Part shown: positions 27,359 to 39,248 of the stretch, piece by piece
Numbering within the stretch: position 1 is the stretch's first letter
Layout of the letters: the number at the start of each line of letters is the position of its first letter
Assembly (NCBI GenBank): GCA_025201865.1
Contig: MU602806.1
Span: 2,384-48,337, forward strand
Direction: 5' to 3'
DNA from: Ramicandelaber brevisporus
Lineage: Eukaryota; Kickxellomycota; Ramicandelaberales; Ramicandelaberaceae
Length of the DNA stretch: 45,954 nucleotides
The notes under the pieces: model-generated
Databases searched by the model: none
Told to the model about the DNA's origin: nothing
What the model saw: only the letters and a program-made list of their open reading frames with translations
Translations under genes and position numbers: made by a program

Positions 27359-30300
27359 TTAGGATTCTAAAGGCATGAATACAGCACGATCATCAGGCAT
27401 TGAATATAGCCACATTGCTCTGACTCCCGTCTTCTTAATGGCCAGTACTTTATTCTTTATGTCGTTGACGGCGCCTCCAATCTCTTTACGGCCAAAACTG
27501 TCAAAGATCTTACTTCCTCCATCGTCTTTCCAAATCTCCATTTCAGCAACTCGCTTCAAATTAGCTGCACTCATCTCGACAGCCACCACGTAAGGCGGGT
27601 GAGGATGCGATGCAGTTGGTGGACGGAGAGACAGGGTGAAAGGATCGATGCGTCGCTTGGCATTGCGTGCAATCGTTTGTAGACGCTGAGGAGTGTTGTA
27701 TGAACGCGACTTTGTGTTTTGTGGAATGATGACATCGACTGTGTAATCAAGTGACTCTGAGTGGCTGAAATGAGATCCATCGTCCATTCCGGATGACATT
27801 GATGACATTGATGATGATGATGGATGATAATGATAGTCACTGCTGCCACGTTCAGATGGAGGATGAGCAAACACACCTGTACCAAGGCGCTGCAGAGTGC
27901 TGAATTGATCTCTTCTGCCTAGCACAACCTGGTCAAGTCTTGGGACTGATTGGATACTCACATCTCCACTGTCAATACCTGCGCCTGCGCCACTGCTACT
28001 GCTGCCACCAGCTCCACTGCCAGAGCTCAGTCCAGTGACTCGTGAGGATGGACCGGTCAGTCTTCCAGAGATGTTGGCATGGCCATAAGCAACATAATCA
28101 GCCTGCAGTCTCAATTCCTCGGATAAATACCACATTAATTGTGCAACCGACATTTCTTTAACAGTCTTTCTCAATGAATGCTGTACACTGACTGTCATTC
28201 TCTTTAGCGACTCGGCTGCTGCAGACGATGCAGACATTGCAGGCGACTGGGATGATGTTTGTGCAACTGATGGCCCAACACCCGATCCAGCGGCTGCGCC
28301 AGTCGACTTAATGGTGACAATCCACGATATTGCCTGCTTTCTGCACACATCAATTAACTCGGCGGCATCCATCATAGTGTGTTCGTCGTCACCATAAACA
28401 AAATCAGCAGGCAATCCATGGCGCCACAACTCACGAACCAACAGCAACCGCTGGATAAGCATTCCAGGTTTAGTTGATGCCACAACAATTTCGCATCTAC
28501 CGGCAGACCACAAATCAAACGTAGAGTCATCTGCGTGGTTCGATGGAATAATCTCATCAAGAATATTACTGCCACCACCAAGCACAGATGGGATTGAGTT
28601 TATAACGCCACTCGACAATATGACATCGCTTGCTGAGCCACTGCGCTGCATCAATGGAAGCTGGTCTGCTAAGTTGACTACAGTACCACCACCACTGCCG
28701 CCACCACCACTACCACCGCCAACACTGCCGCCAACAATAGCCATAGTTGATGACAAAGCTGATGAACCAGATATGATACCTACACTGCTAACAGTACTAT
28801 TGCTGATCAGAGAGGCAGCTGCAATACTACCGCCATCAATGGATGTGCGCTGTATCCATCTCAGAGGATATCTCACCTCAGCAGCCTGCTTAACCAGATC
28901 GTACATTGAGAATACGGCACCAAATGCAGCAATGTCGCGCTGGCCAGCTGTCACATCCAATCGAGGAGGTCTGAATCTCTCCACAAGAGCGTCGTATCTT
29001 CCACCATAAGCCAGCGGACCCCGATCTCGACCAATGCTGGGCCATGCAACAAAGAAGTAGCTATTTTGATAGTATGGATGCTTCAGTGACATCAGTGGTA
29101 AGCAGAGACGCCGGCTGGTGACACCCATTGCAGTCATTGTCCGCTCAACAACAGACAATTCACGGAACGCTGCTTTGGCTCGTTCACGGAGCTGTGGATC
29201 GGTAACCAAGTCGTTGATGCGTTTCTGACATGCACGAATGGTGTCCACAAACACAAACTTTAATAACGAATCAATGCATTCTCGAGGCAGCACACGCGAC
29301 AGCGCAGTTGATGTGCGCAATGCTTTGCGGAGTAGCTTTTCTCGCTCAGTAACAGCACCCTGCAGACCACCAGGCATGAATCGGCCCATTTCAACCAATA
29401 GAATGGTAACTGCATTTTCAGGAACTCTACAGTGAGCAATAATCACATCAAGGAGAATGGAATGGTTCAATACGAATACCAGAGGATGGTCATGATGCTC
29501 GCCTGCACTTTTAACAGCTGCTGTGGAAAGCGACATCGATGGCATTGACAGGGCAGATGCAACATTGGCAGGCGGGAATTCGCGAGCAACCTCTTCAACC
29601 ATAAACAGTACTTCACTAGCCACAATGTTATGAAGAGAGCTGTCATTCACAAAATCAATTGATGCTTGCAATGTTTCACGGGGCGGCTCAACAGCAGTCG
29701 AGCTGGAATAAACCTTGTCAAATACATAGCGTTTGATCTCCAGCATGTCATTTCGTGCAATGTATCGAGCATATGGAGCAGTCAAATCAGTTGGCAATTG
29801 CAAAATGTTTCCATGCTGATCAAAGAGTAGCATTGGTCTGATTTCGTCTTGAGTAATACTTTGACGTGGCATCAACAGTGGAGTGTAAGCCTCAACTGCT
29901 GCATGCTGTCTGAATATCTCCGTCATTCTCTCTCTAACCGGTGGATAATATACTTGAATCAATCCATTATCAGATACACTATTGTTGCCACCACTGCTGC
30001 TGCCACCAACACCGCCACTACCACCGCTGCCAGCGGCACCGCTAGTGGATGATGCACTGTCATAGCTGATATCTTTATACTTATCAGGAATCCTTTTGAA
30101 TAGAGCAGACATCAATGACTCCATATGAGGTGCGTCGTTTCCGGACAATGAATTGATATATTCCATCACACGAGTATCGCCAGCACGAGGAGGTAACAAT
30201 GGGCTTTTGGCTAGTTCAGCACTTGACATTCTCTCTCGTGGATTATGGCTCAGTAGGATTTCAATAATTCTATGCTGATTTGAGGACTTTCCATATTCGA

Positions 30301-33300
30301 AGTCCAAGGGGAATTCAGGCGGCTGCTTTCGACACAAACCAGTCAGTGTTTTATATCGTTCCATTCTAGTTCTAAATGGATAGCACATTTCAAAGAATAT
30401 AACTCCCAGTGAGTACATGTCTACCTTTTGACTATATCTCATTGTAGAATTACTGTTATTATTATTATTATTATTATTCACTCCAACTCCACTTGTGTTT
30501 GTTCTTCTGGATGACACTTCAGGCGCCACATAAAACGAAGTTCCAACATCACCAGTCATTGAGTCATCAATCGTTCCAACGGTATTATTATTATTATTAT
30601 TCCTACTATGTCTATCACGTGCCATTGTATATGAATTGGTATTTAGTTCGGGTAATGCTGCTGTGGCGACGGCAATCGAAGTTGTAGCGTTTGTAGCCAA
30701 ACCAAAATCACCAATTTTGATGTTTTGATCAGCATCAATGAACAGATTACTTGGCTTTAAATCACGATGAATCATTCCCTGCATATGAATATATGACAAC
30801 CCTTCCACAATTTGTCTCAGCAATCTCCAACTAGTGCGTTCATCCAGTCTGCCATCTATCAGATTCTGGAGTGATTTATTCTCACAGTACTCCATTTGAA
30901 TATATAATATTTGAACATTACGGTGGCGTTGACGAGACCTGGATCGAGACATTGTAGTCTTTGCTGGAGTGCTCTGTCGAAGTGGAATTTGCTGCTGTTG
31001 CTGCTGTTGCTGTTTGACTGGAGTGACCTCGGTAGATAATGCGGGTGAAGAGCTTCGAGTTGTATTGACACTCTGACCAAAAAAGCATAATTCATCGCTT
31101 GCATCGATGCTCGGAACACGCTGCGCACCCATTTCAGGAAGAACGGGCGGGCTACGTTGGAGCATGTTATTTCCAGGTCGATCAAAATAAATGCGACTCG
31201 AATAATCTTCATCAGTATAGTCCTCTTCGCCATCAGTGTCATCCTCTTCATCTTCGTCGTCACTAGTGATGCCAGCCAGTACAGATGCAGTGTCAAATAT
31301 GCTCCAGCCACGCGTCTTTGCTTTGTCGCCAGTAGCGCCAGCTGAGTTCAGCACACTAGATACTCCACCAGATGCCTTCTGCGAACGACGCAGTGTTGAC
31401 AAATCACCACCAATACTGCCAAACTGAATGCCCGGTTGACTGACTCCACCGCCACCACTGAGCGCGTCCCGAGAATCTCTACTTTTATCTTTGTTTTTCC
31501 TACCATTGCCATTTGTCGAGCCGTGTTTAAAGTCTGAATTTGGACGTCCAGCGAGTCTATTCTGACGGGAATATCCACGCAACAATGCATTCATTTGCTG
31601 AGCTTGATCTGAAAAATCATCCTCGCCATCGCTATCGTCGCCTGCACCAGTGTCATCCGCTGTATCATCGGTGCCATCGGCATATGTGGAAACTGAGGCA
31701 GTCAGATATCGGGGCAGTGGCCGTGGTCCATGCATTGATCCAATTTCACCATCGTCATCGTAATCTTCCGGACTATACTCAATTGATGCATACTGCGCAG
31801 TGACCGTAGCTGTAGCGGTAGCAGTGTCAGTCTCTGTAGCATCAGTTTCATCCTCATCAGTATCTCCTGCATCCTCATACATTACAGAATCCTCAACCCA
31901 AGTTGTATAGTATCTAACTACAAATTCATGATGCAAGCGCGATAGTGTATTGACTTCTCTGTATATTTTATGGCGCTCTTCTTCTGGCTGACTGTCCAAT
32001 CGAATTCTTTTGATAGCGTAAACACGTGAATCCAGTTTATTACGAGCCTTAACCACCTCGCCAAATCCACCTCTGCCAAGAAACTGAATCTCTTCAAAAT
32101 CGGTTGCATATCGGCTGTGTGTTTGCGAGAGTCCTGCAATGAGACTGGAGCTGCTGCCATCGTTGTTCATGGCTGGAATAGATGGCGGCTGTGGAGATGC
32201 TGCTTCAGATGATGAGCCGCGATATCCAGAAGTGTCGGACTGGCTGCGTGCTGGCTTTGAAGGTGCACGGCGAGCTTGCTGCTGAGTTGGACCAAAGTAA
32301 TCGCCACGCTGTCTGCCACCAGCACCAACACGCTCTCTGGCCGGAGACAGAGGAACAGCTCTGTCAACACCCACATTAAATGCATAATCAGCTGGGCTAT
32401 CGTGAGTGGTTGTTGATGCAGACACATTGCTGGCCGATGCATGGCTTAGTAGTAGAGGGTGGCTTGGCTGAGTGCTGAATGCAGGGAAAGAAAGTACTTG
32501 GCGGGGTGTTGGACGTGCAGCTGGGGCAGAATTCAGCATTCTTCTGACGGCTTCTTTAAATATTGAAGGCAGCTCTGAGTACTCATCGCTCCGCATAACT
32601 GCAGCCACCGATGCAAATCTAGCCAACACCTCTGGACCAAGCAGCATTTCCAAGAATAAAATGCCGGTTGCCCACATATCTCGAGCTCTGCCGGATGTTG
32701 CTGTATCTTCAACCAATAACACTGCTGTTGCTGGCGATATTTCTGCCGTAACTTGATTGATGGGTGCATCTGCTGTTCTCGATAGCCGTCTGGCACGTCG
32801 CTCATCTCGCTCGCTCAGCAGTGGTGTCTCACTGTGCAGCAATTGTAATGCACGAATGTATCCAGCGCCAAACACAATAGGTCCCAGTGGCGATGATCTG
32901 TCGTAACCAGAGGCATCCAATACATCTCTAGATCCATAGATTGCATCGACTGGCGCTGTGAAACTACTGTCCGGGATCAATACACAGCCAGAGTGAAGTT
33001 CGCCATGAGATAGGCCACCACCTGAGTTAACACCATATGCAGCAAGATGGTCCAAAGCAGATACGATTTGACGCATGTAATCACGAGATCTTACTTTACC
33101 CAATGGTCCACTGACATTTAGAAGTTGACCTAGACTTCGCCCACTCATTCCGGACAAAAGTACATACAGTTTGCGAACACCACGCGAGTTTGGTCGAGTG
33201 AGCTCAACAGCTTCCACGTGGGCAATGCGACGATGGCGAGGCATGGTGCGAAGCCGCTCCAGTAAACTGAGAACACCTGTGAGTTGATCATATCCGGGCT

Positions 33301-34492
33301 TGCCTGGCGAATAGTGACTGTTTGATATGGTGATTTCGTGTAACATTAAATCGCGCGGCAGACATGGAGCTGTCAATGAGGCTGATCGAGTGGCTGATCG
33401 AGTGGCACGCAGTGAGGATGAGGTAATGCCACCATTGATACCTTCATAATCGCTAAGTAAATCGTCGTCGTCGTCATCATCATCAAAGTCGCTATTGAAT
33501 CCATTCATAGCCGATCCATAGCCATCACTGTCATCCTGCTCAGCGGACATGCTAAGAGGAGTCGCATAATACAGCACACCAAGAGGCACTGCAATGGATG
33601 AGGGTGCCAACACAACTGACTCGAAATGCAACTCATCGCCCGTCAGCACAGATGATGTGTCTCTTCTTGATGCAGCGCTGCCCTTGTAATCAGCAGCTGA
33701 CACGGGTCTCAGTGTGATTGGTGTTGTAAAAACCGCGACATTCATGACACGCTTAACTGCAGCCAATACATCTTCGCTTGGTCTCAATCTCGCCCTTGCG
33801 GCCATTCCACGCTGCGCTCTCTGTTCTCTCAATCTCAATTTCTTCAATCGCTCTTCTCTCTTTTGCTGTTCCTGCGCCACTTTTGCCAATTCAGTCTCCT
33901 TCTCACGCCTCTGCTGCTCTGCCTTCAATTGCATGTCCGCAGTCATTTGCTCATTCCGCAACTGCGCAGCTTGTGCCTGTGTTCTCAGAAACTCTTCATG
34001 GATAGAAGCTGCCATCTGTCCAGATTGAGCGCGGGCAGCAGCTTCGCATGCAGCGTCTGCAGCTGGGTCATGATTGTCTGTAATGTATTCCTGAGCGACC
34101 ACTGCCATGTCGTACACAACCACAACGCCTTGCTCCGCTGCAGTTTTGCACAACTCTGTCAACTGTTCCGATAACGCGCGTTTGTGCGTTTCCGTTAATC
34201 CAACGCACTTCTCCAATGACCATTGCGGAACAACAAATGGATACAGGCGAGGTAGCTTGATGCGCAAGTCAACACTCACAAACGGCTGCAGCTCGAGCGG
34301 CTGGAGACATGGCAAATGCAGGCGAAACTCAGGATGACTTGATTTCGTTGCCAGGCCGGGCAGTTTCTTCCACGGACCCGACGCTGCTGCTGACTCGATA
34401 TGCTGGAGCTGGTCTGCATAGATTGCAGAAAGAACAACCAGCTCGCTTTGCTGGAGATCCTCGGCCTCTTCTGCCGATGCTTTGAAGACCAT
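27359..34492 (-). CDS. GCN2: eIF2-alpha kinase Gcn2
   Basis: The 2377-residue protein has the full Gcn2 order. An RWD domain (about 10-140, [16 protein letters not shown]) binds Gcn1. A charged helix (about 165-255) follows. The pseudokinase (about 330-700) has HGELHSG in place of HRDLKP. The active kinase (about 795-1430) has [36 protein letters not shown] and a [10 protein letters not shown] activation segment. A HisRS-like domain (from about 1490) includes [16 protein letters not shown], and a C-terminal dimerisation region ends the protein. Gcn2 senses uncharged tRNA and stalled ribosomes and phosphorylates eIF2-alpha. A roughly 345-residue acidic and Gln-rich insert lies inside the kinase N-lobe, much longer than the usual Gcn2 insert; total length exceeds yeast (1659). 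The ATG at 34492 starts just before the RWD; the leader has a probable intron. Confidence 0.95.
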   Translation of the reverse strand: MVFKASAEEAEDLQQSELVVLSAIYADQLQHIESAAASGPWKKLPGLATKSSHPEFRLHLPCLQPLELQPFVSVDLRIKLPRLYPFVVPQWSLEKCVGLTETHKRALSEQLTELCKTAAEQGVVVVYDMAVVAQEYITDNHDPAADAACEAAARAQSGQMAASIHEEFLRTQAQAAQLRNEQMTADMQLKAEQQRREKETELAKVAQEQQKREERLKKLRLREQRAQRGMAARARLRPSEDVLAAVKRVMNVAVFTTPITLRPVSAADYKGSAASRRDTSSVLTGDELHFESVVLAPSSIAVPLGVLYYATPLSMSAEQDDSDGYGSAMNGFNSDFDDDDDDDDLLSDYEGINGGITSSSLRATRSATRSASLTAPCLPRDLMLHEITISNSHYSPGKPGYDQLTGVLSLLERLRTMPRHRRIAHVEAVELTRPNSRGVRKLYVLLSGMSGRSLGQLLNVSGPLGKVRSRDYMRQIVSALDHLAAYGVNSGGGLSHGELHSGCVLIPDSSFTAPVDAIYGSRDVLDASGYDRSSPLGPIVFGAGYIRALQLLHSETPLLSERDERRARRLSRTADAPINQVTAEISPATAVLLVEDTATSGRARDMWATGILFLEMLLGPEVLARFASVAAVMRSDEYSELPSIFKEAVRRMLNSAPAARPTPRQVLSFPAFSTQPSHPLLLSHASASNVSASTTTHDSPADYAFNVGVDRAVPLSPARERVGAGGRQRGDYFGPTQQQARRAPSKPARSQSDTSGYRGSSSEAASPQPPSIPAMNNDGSSSSLIAGLSQTHSRYATDFEEIQFLGRGGFGEVVKARNKLDSRVYAIKRIRLDSQPEEERHKIYREVNTLSRLHHEFVVRYYTTWVEDSVMYEDAGDTDEDETDATETDTATATATVTAQYASIEYSPEDYDDDGEIGSMHGPRPLPRYLTASVSTYADGTDDTADDTGAGDDSDGEDDFSDQAQQMNALLRGYSRQNRLAGRPNSDFKHGSTNGNGRKNKDKSRDSRDALSGGGGVSQPGIQFGSIGGDLSTLRRSQKASGGVSSVLNSAGATGDKAKTRGWSIFDTASVLAGITSDDEDEEDDTDGEEDYTDEDYSSRIYFDRPGNNMLQRSPPVLPEMGAQRVPSIDASDELCFFGQSVNTTRSSSPALSTEVTPVKQQQQQQQQIPLRQSTPAKTTMSRSRSRQRHRNVQILYIQMEYCENKSLQNLIDGRLDERTSWRLLRQIVEGLSYIHMQGMIHRDLKPSNLFIDADQNIKIGDFGLATNATTSIAVATAALPELNTNSYTMARDRHSRNNNNNNTVGTIDDSMTGDVGTSFYVAPEVSSRRTNTSGVGVNNNNNNNNSNSTMRYSQKVDMYSLGVIFFEMCYPFRTRMERYKTLTGLCRKQPPEFPLDFEYGKSSNQHRIIEILLSHNPRERMSSAELAKSPLLPPRAGDTRVMEYINSLSGNDAPHMESLMSALFKRIPDKYKDISYDSASSTSGAAGSGGSGGVGGSSSGGNNSVSDNGLIQVYYPPVRERMTEIFRQHAAVEAYTPLLMPRQSITQDEIRPMLLFDQHGNILQLPTDLTAPYARYIARNDMLEIKRYVFDKVYSSSTAVEPPRETLQASIDFVNDSSLHNIVASEVLFMVEEVAREFPPANVASALSMPSMSLSTAAVKSAGEHHDHPLVFVLNHSILLDVIIAHCRVPENAVTILLVEMGRFMPGGLQGAVTEREKLLRKALRTSTALSRVLPRECIDSLLKFVFVDTIRACQKRINDLVTDPQLRERAKAAFRELSVVERTMTAMGVTSRRLCLPLMSLKHPYYQNSYFFVAWPSIGRDRGPLAYGGRYDALVERFRPPRLDVTAGQRDIAAFGAVFSMYDLVKQAAEVRYPLRWIQRTSIDGGSIAAASLISNSTVSSVGIISGSSALSSTMAIVGGSVGGGSGGGGSGGGTVVNLADQLPLMQRSGSASDVILSSGVINSIPSVLGGGSNILDEIIPSNHADDSTFDLWSAGRCEIVVASTKPGMLIQRLLLVRELWRHGLPADFVYGDDEHTMMDAAELIDVCRKQAISWIVTIKSTGAAAGSGVGPSVAQTSSQSPAMSASSAAAESLKRMTVSVQHSLRKTVKEMSVAQLMWYLSEELRLQADYVAYGHANISGRLTGPSSRVTGLSSGSGAGGSSSSGAGAGIDSGDVSIQSVPRLDQVVLGRRDQFSTLQRLGTGVFAHPPSERGSSDYHYHPSSSSMSSMSSGMDDGSHFSHSESLDYTVDVIIPQNTKSRSYNTPQRLQTIARNAKRRIDPFTLSLRPPTASHPHPPYVVAVEMSAANLKRVAEMEIWKDDGGSKIFDSFGRKEIGGAVNDIKNKVLAIKKTGVRAMWLYSMPDDRAVFMPLES

Positions 34493-34506
34493 CAAGCTTT
34501 CGTAAG

Positions 34507-34560
34507 CTGCAAAAAAAAATAAGTGAATAACTATTTCGTGCGAGCCGAGAGATTTCTTAC
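34507..34560 (-). other. Probable leader intron of GCN2
   Basis: A 54-nt segment starts GTAAGA and ends with a T run and TTGCAG, 14 nt upstream of the GCN2 ATG. The sequence upstream contains ATGs at 34617 and 34607 that open short upstream frames not in frame with GCN2 after splicing. Confidence 0.6.
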
Positions 34561-34604
34561 GACAAGTGGCGAGCAGCCTCCTTGCAGTCAAACAACCCAC
34601 GCGA

Positions 34605-34617
34605 CATCAAACCACAT
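34605..34617 (-). promoter_or_regulatory. Two upstream ATGs in the GCN2 leader
   Basis: The ATG at 34617 opens a 9-codon frame (MWFDVAWVV then stop). The ATG at 34607 opens a 16-codon frame stopping inside the unspliced intron; if the intron is removed, this frame runs on and overlaps the GCN2 start. Both are seen directly; a role in translation is inferred. Confidence 0.4.
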
Positions 34618-34805
34618 TGATAGTGCATCCATCATGCAATAACACCAAGCAATGCATGTACAATGACAATAACAAAAAGGCATCTGACGCTAGGTAACAT
34701 AAAAGTGATTTGTTGTTTTTTTTTTGAAAAGTATAATGATGTAAAATGAGAATGAGTTTGATTTGGCTTTGTTTCCTTTCCTTTCCTTTTTAGCGTGAAT
34801 GACAT

Positions 34806-37344
34806 TTACATGGCAATGGCCAACTTCCGCTCTGGCTCGGAAAGCTGGTCGAGTGCCTTGCCCTTCACAAACGAAGCCGTGCACTTGGCCATGGTGGATG
34901 ACGCGCGGCTGATTGGATCTGTCATGTAGAAGTTCTTGACAACAGCCTCGAATGATACATTCTTGCCACCACTCTTTGCTGCTGCTGCTGCTGCATTCTT
35001 GGCGGCGAGGACAGCCAGTGAAGAGGAGACTGGTGCGACATCATCAAGGTGCACAAGGGTCGGGCTCACGTCGTACATCCGCTGACGCAGCTCAAGGGCA
35101 TCGTCGTACGGAAGAGTAACGCCGGCAAGCTCGGACAGGGCACGGATAACCTTCCAGTCTTCACGAGCACCCTCTGGTGGATTGACGGCAGCGCGAGCGA
35201 GTTGTGCGCGACCTTCAGTGTTGATGTAGGTGGCGGTCTTCTCGGTGTAAGCGGCGCCTGGCAGGATGACATCAGCAAGGTGAGCGCCGTTGTCACCATG
35301 GTGGCCCTGGTAGACGACGAAGGCGTCCTGTGGGATGTCAGCGGCAGAGATGTCGTCAGCACCAAGCAGATAGATGAACTGGCCTGAGCGAGTGCTCTTC
35401 AGCTTCTCGCTGACAGGGGCGGCAGAGTAACCGATATCGAACGCGGCAGCACGGCCAGCAGCGCGCTGAAGAGTGTTGACGCCATTCCAGTCTGGACGGA
35501 AGAAGGCAGCCTCGTGCTTGAGGGCAAGCTCGTTCACGGAAGCCAGGATCTCGGCGGCATTGGCCTGCTCGGCGATGCCACTGCCAACAATGATCATTGG
35601 GTTCTTGGCCTCGGCGAGCACCTTGGAGAAGGCGTGCTTGCCAGAAGCGAGCTGCTTCAGAGCGGCAGCATCCGTGCCAATGTGGTCGTAGCCGAAGGTG
35701 GTGTTGATTTCAGCGCCAACCAGACCAACGGTCAGGTTGTTGTGCAGATATGCCTTGCGGATGCGGGCGTTGATGATGGCAGCCTCGTGGCGTGGGTTGG
35801 TGCCGACGAGGAGGACAACATCAGCACGGTCAATGCCGCTGATGGCCGAGTTGAACAGATAGTTGGAGCGAACGTCGCTGCTGTGGGCAATGGCGCCGTT
35901 GGCAGCGAAAGCTGGACCATCAACAGTCAGGTTGTCGCTGTTGAAGCGGTTGAACAGATCCTTGAGGGCAACCATGGCCTCAGCATCGGCAAGGGAGCCG
36001 GCAACAGCAGTCATGTTCTCGGGAGCGGTGGTGGAGATGCGCGAGGCGACGGTGGACAGGGCATCCGACCAGCTAGCTGGAACAAAGGAGTCGCCCTTGC
36101 GGATGAGTGGCACGGTGAGGCGCTGGGTCTTCAGACCATCGCAGGCATAGCGGGTCTTGTCTGAAATCCACTCCTCGTTGATATCCTCGTTGAGGCGTGG
36201 CATAACACGCATGACCTCGAGACCGCGGGAGTCAATGCGGATGTTGCTGCCGACGGCATCGAGAACGTCAATGGACTCAGTCTTCTGCAGTTCCCATGGA
36301 CGAGCCTTGAAGGCGTATGGCTTGGAGGTCAGAGCACCAACTGGGCACAGGTCAATTACGTTGGCAGACATTTCCGAGTCCAGCACCTTCTCAATGTAGG
36401 TGCCAATCTGCATGTCGTTGCCACGGCCAGAGGTGCCGAGCTCGGTGATGCCAGCAACCTCATTGGCGAAGCGTACGCAACGGGTGCAGTGGATGCAGCG
36501 GTTCATGCTGGTCTTGATCAGTGGGCCAAAATTCTTGTCCTCGACGGCACGCTTGCCAGTCGGCTCAGTGAAGCGACCACGGTCGGAGCCGTAGCGCATG
36601 CTCTGGTCTTGCAGGTCACACTCACCACCCTGGTCACAAACGGGGCAGTCAAGCGGGTGGTTGGCCAGCAGGAATTCCATGACACCTTCGCGTGCCTTCT
36701 TGACGTTTGGAGTGTCGGTGAGAATTTTCATGCCTGGGGTAACCGGGTATGCGCAGGATGCGATGGGCTTTGGTGCGCGCTCGAGCTCGACGAGGCACAT
36801 ACGGCAGTTACCGGCCACAGAAAGACGGTCGTGGTAGCAGAAACGTGGAATGTCGACACCGGCGGCTTCGCAGGCCTGAATGACAGCAGAGCCGCGCTCA
36901 ATCTGGACGGGCTTGCCGTTGACGAATACCTCGACGGCATCGCGTGCAACACGCGACGTGCTCAATTTCCGCAATGCTGTTTTCGATGCGAAATCAATCA
37001 TGTACAAACAGAGGATATTGAGTGGGGTGGATACAAGGAATGTCAGTTACAAATCTGCTCATATCACGCGCGCGTGTGTCTAGTATAGCCCTGGCATGGT
37101 TGCAGTATCGTGCAAATGGCATCGCACGTGAGCCATTGACGCTGAGCATGTCGAGCATGTCGTGAAGGTGGAACATGGGAGGTTTTTTTTCTTCTGATAC
37201 CACCGTACGGGTTTCCAGATCCGAGTCTAATGTTGAGCATCTCGCTCGTTGCCGGAAAGGTGCGATCGTACCGTTGGAGGCAGTGTTGACGTTGCTGGAA
37301 GCAGCACCAGCACGGGCAGCGCGCAATACGTTCTGTAGCATCAT
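34806..37344 (-). CDS. Complex I 75-kDa subunit (NDUFS1/NUAM), two exons
   Basis: The gene is read as exons 37344-37272 and 36976-34806 (747 residues). The product is the largest peripheral-arm subunit of mitochondrial NADH:ubiquinone oxidoreductase. Exon 1 encodes a classic presequence ([17 protein letters not shown]), continued across the junction as [20 protein letters not shown]. The ferredoxin domain has [19 protein letters not shown] for the 2Fe-2S cluster. [14 protein letters not shown] gives the His-ligated 4Fe-4S site, and [10 protein letters not shown] with [10 protein letters not shown] the next. The molybdopterin-oxidoreductase-like fold fills the rest. All cluster ligands are present and the length matches the family. 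Codons are strongly C/G-ending, suggesting high expression. Without the intron, the frame would start at a Met at 36999 or 37007 with a weaker leader. Confidence 0.94.
36977..37271 (-). other. Intron of the complex I 75-kDa gene
   Basis: The 295-nt intron starts GTACGA and ends GAAAACAG, joining codon phase 1 (G plus CA gives Ala). It divides the mitochondrial presequence between the two exons. Confidence 0.7.
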
Positions 37345-37651
37345 ATTTGTTATATAAGTGTACACAACGCGCGCTCAAACTCAAAGCTTCTTCGTCGTCG
37401 TCGTTGTCGTCGTCGGCAGGGTGTTGAAGAACGAGGGAGGAGGAAGGGAGAGGAAAAAAAAAAAGTGCGGGTGAGATTTTTTCGATGGTGGTGGTAAAAA
37501 AAAAAAGACCAGAGCAGCTGCAACGGCGGCGGCGGCGTGCTGGCAGAGCAAGCAAGACTGCCACAAAAAAAAAATAACAACAGCAGCAAAGCAACAACAG
37601 CCACAGCAACAGCCACAGCTACAGCCACGCGCGACGTATTGATCAGGAAAG
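37345..37651. other. Divergent intergenic region complex I-ARMT1
   Basis: The 307 bp include poly-A runs (37455-37464, 37498-37506, 37565-37574) and, directly before the plus-strand ATG, a CAACAGCAGCAA and CCACAGCAACAG-rich leader (about 37575-37626). No gene is seen. Confidence 0.5.
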
Positions 37652-38989
37652 ATGTCTGACGATAGAACGAACTATACCGCTGCTCCACGCCCATCTCTGA
37701 GTGGCCAGGACCAGCCCTCGTTTGCATACTCAACCATCACCGGTCGTATGCCGGCTATCCTTGCCCAAGTTAGGACGCTAGTTTTCAATCGCCTCGAAAA
37801 GGTATCCGGTCCTGCAGCCCGAGCGAGCGGCGCCATCTTTCGAGACATGGTTGATCTTGACTATGATATGAAGCACGACAGGCCATTGAAGTTTATGGAA
37901 GAGGAGCGTGGTCTGCCAGATATCAAAATTTGGAACAATGTTGTCTCAAACCTGCAGCATTCACGTACATGGCATGCGGTTCCGTGGCTCGTTTGCGAGT
38001 GCTACATGTATCGCCGCATCATGCATGCCTTCATGTCGTCTAAAGATCCATACTGGGCTATCTTTGACCCGTTTGCCGAACAAAAGGATGCCTCGATCGA
38101 CGCCTCTTTGACCGCATTTGACACGCTGGCCCGCACCTGTGAGAAGCTCGTCCTGTCCGACGGAACTGAAGACCAGGATGGATTTGCTGCATTCGAGGAG
38201 ATTATCAGCGTGGCGCTGTGGGGCAACCAAGCCGATCTCTCACTGTTCCAGGCCATGTCTGCCTCTGACCTGTTGGCAAAACAGGCGGTTGAATCTACCG
38301 AGTTCAAGGCTATGGAGAAGCGCATCGTTGTTAACGATACTCGTAAGATTTGGGAGCGCATTCGCACGCTGCGCAACTCTGCCAAGGATCAGTCAAAGCC
38401 ACGTCGCGTCGACATTGTGCTGGACAATGCCGGATTCGAGCTCTTTGGCGACTTCCTGCTGGCCCATTGGCTGCTGCAATCCAATGTCGTTGACCAGGTG
38501 CATCTCCATGCCAAGGAAATGCCATGGTTTGTGTCTGATGCCACTCCCCGTGATATCGAAGAGCTGCTTAAGCGATGCAGCGCCACTCCAGACAGCAGTC
38601 TCGCCCAGCTGGCACAGGCATGGCGCGATGAGATGTCCGCCGGCCGCATTGTGGTGAGAACCGATCCGTTCTGGACCATGCCATGGAGCTACTGGCACCT
38701 TGACCAATCGCCACTGTTTGATGAGTTCAAGAGCAAGTCCGATTTGATCTTCTTCAAGGGCGATCTGAACTACCGCAAGCTGATCTTTGATTGCGCCTGG
38801 GACTTTACCACGCCGTTTAGCGAGGCAATCGGGCCGAAGATGAGCCAGCTGCCCATTGTCGCACTCAGAACTTGCAAATGCGATATCGTCGTTGGTCTTC
38901 AATCTGGCCAAGATGAGGCAATCTGTGAAGATGACCCAGAATGGATGATCAACGGCAAGTACGCCGTCATCGCCGCCAACTTGGCTTGA
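37652..38989 (+). CDS. DUF89 damage-control phosphatase, ARMT1/Hrt2-like
   Basis: The 445-residue protein belongs to the DUF89/ARMT1 family of metal-dependent phosphatases that remove damaged sugar phosphates such as fructose-1-phosphate (yeast YMR027W/Hrt2, human ARMT1). The helical N-terminus ends near 100. The metal-binding core has VDIVLDNAGFELFGD (Asp-Asn pair near residue 257), WFVSDATPRDIEELL, SDLIFFKGDLNYRKL (KGD near residue 369) and VALRTCKCDIVVGL. These are the known subfamily III motifs. Length fits the family. The protein is cytosolic with no signal. The assignment to the subfamily is firm; the exact physiological substrate is not. Confidence 0.9.
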   Translation: MSDDRTNYTAAPRPSLSGQDQPSFAYSTITGRMPAILAQVRTLVFNRLEKVSGPAARASGAIFRDMVDLDYDMKHDRPLKFMEEERGLPDIKIWNNVVSNLQHSRTWHAVPWLVCECYMYRRIMHAFMSSKDPYWAIFDPFAEQKDASIDASLTAFDTLARTCEKLVLSDGTEDQDGFAAFEEIISVALWGNQADLSLFQAMSASDLLAKQAVESTEFKAMEKRIVVNDTRKIWERIRTLRNSAKDQSKPRRVDIVLDNAGFELFGDFLLAHWLLQSNVVDQVHLHAKEMPWFVSDATPRDIEELLKRCSATPDSSLAQLAQAWRDEMSAGRIVVRTDPFWTMPWSYWHLDQSPLFDEFKSKSDLIFFKGDLNYRKLIFDCAWDFTTPFSEAIGPKMSQLPIVALRTCKCDIVVGLQSGQDEAICEDDPEWMINGKYAVIAANLA

Positions 38990-39248
38990 ATACCAACTAA
39001 ATGCTCTTCTCTTCTATTCTATTCTTTTCACTATTCCCCCTCTTATAACTAAAGGATTTAGTGTTGCTTCATCCTGTTCTAAATTTAGTGCTGGTATCTT
39101 TTTTTCTGGAGGTGTCACAGTTGCGATACAGCTCCCAAAGAAAGTAAAACTTCGTGAACCTTCTTTTTCTTTATCGCTCATCGACACGATTCAACGCGAG
39201 CTTACTCTCTCTCTATCTCTCTTGAACCTCGCCTCCGAACCAGCAGCT

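Noticed and set aside
35514-36164. 216-codon plus-strand frame
   Set aside because: Antisense to the complex I 75-kDa gene, whose GC-rich codons suppress stops on the opposite strand.
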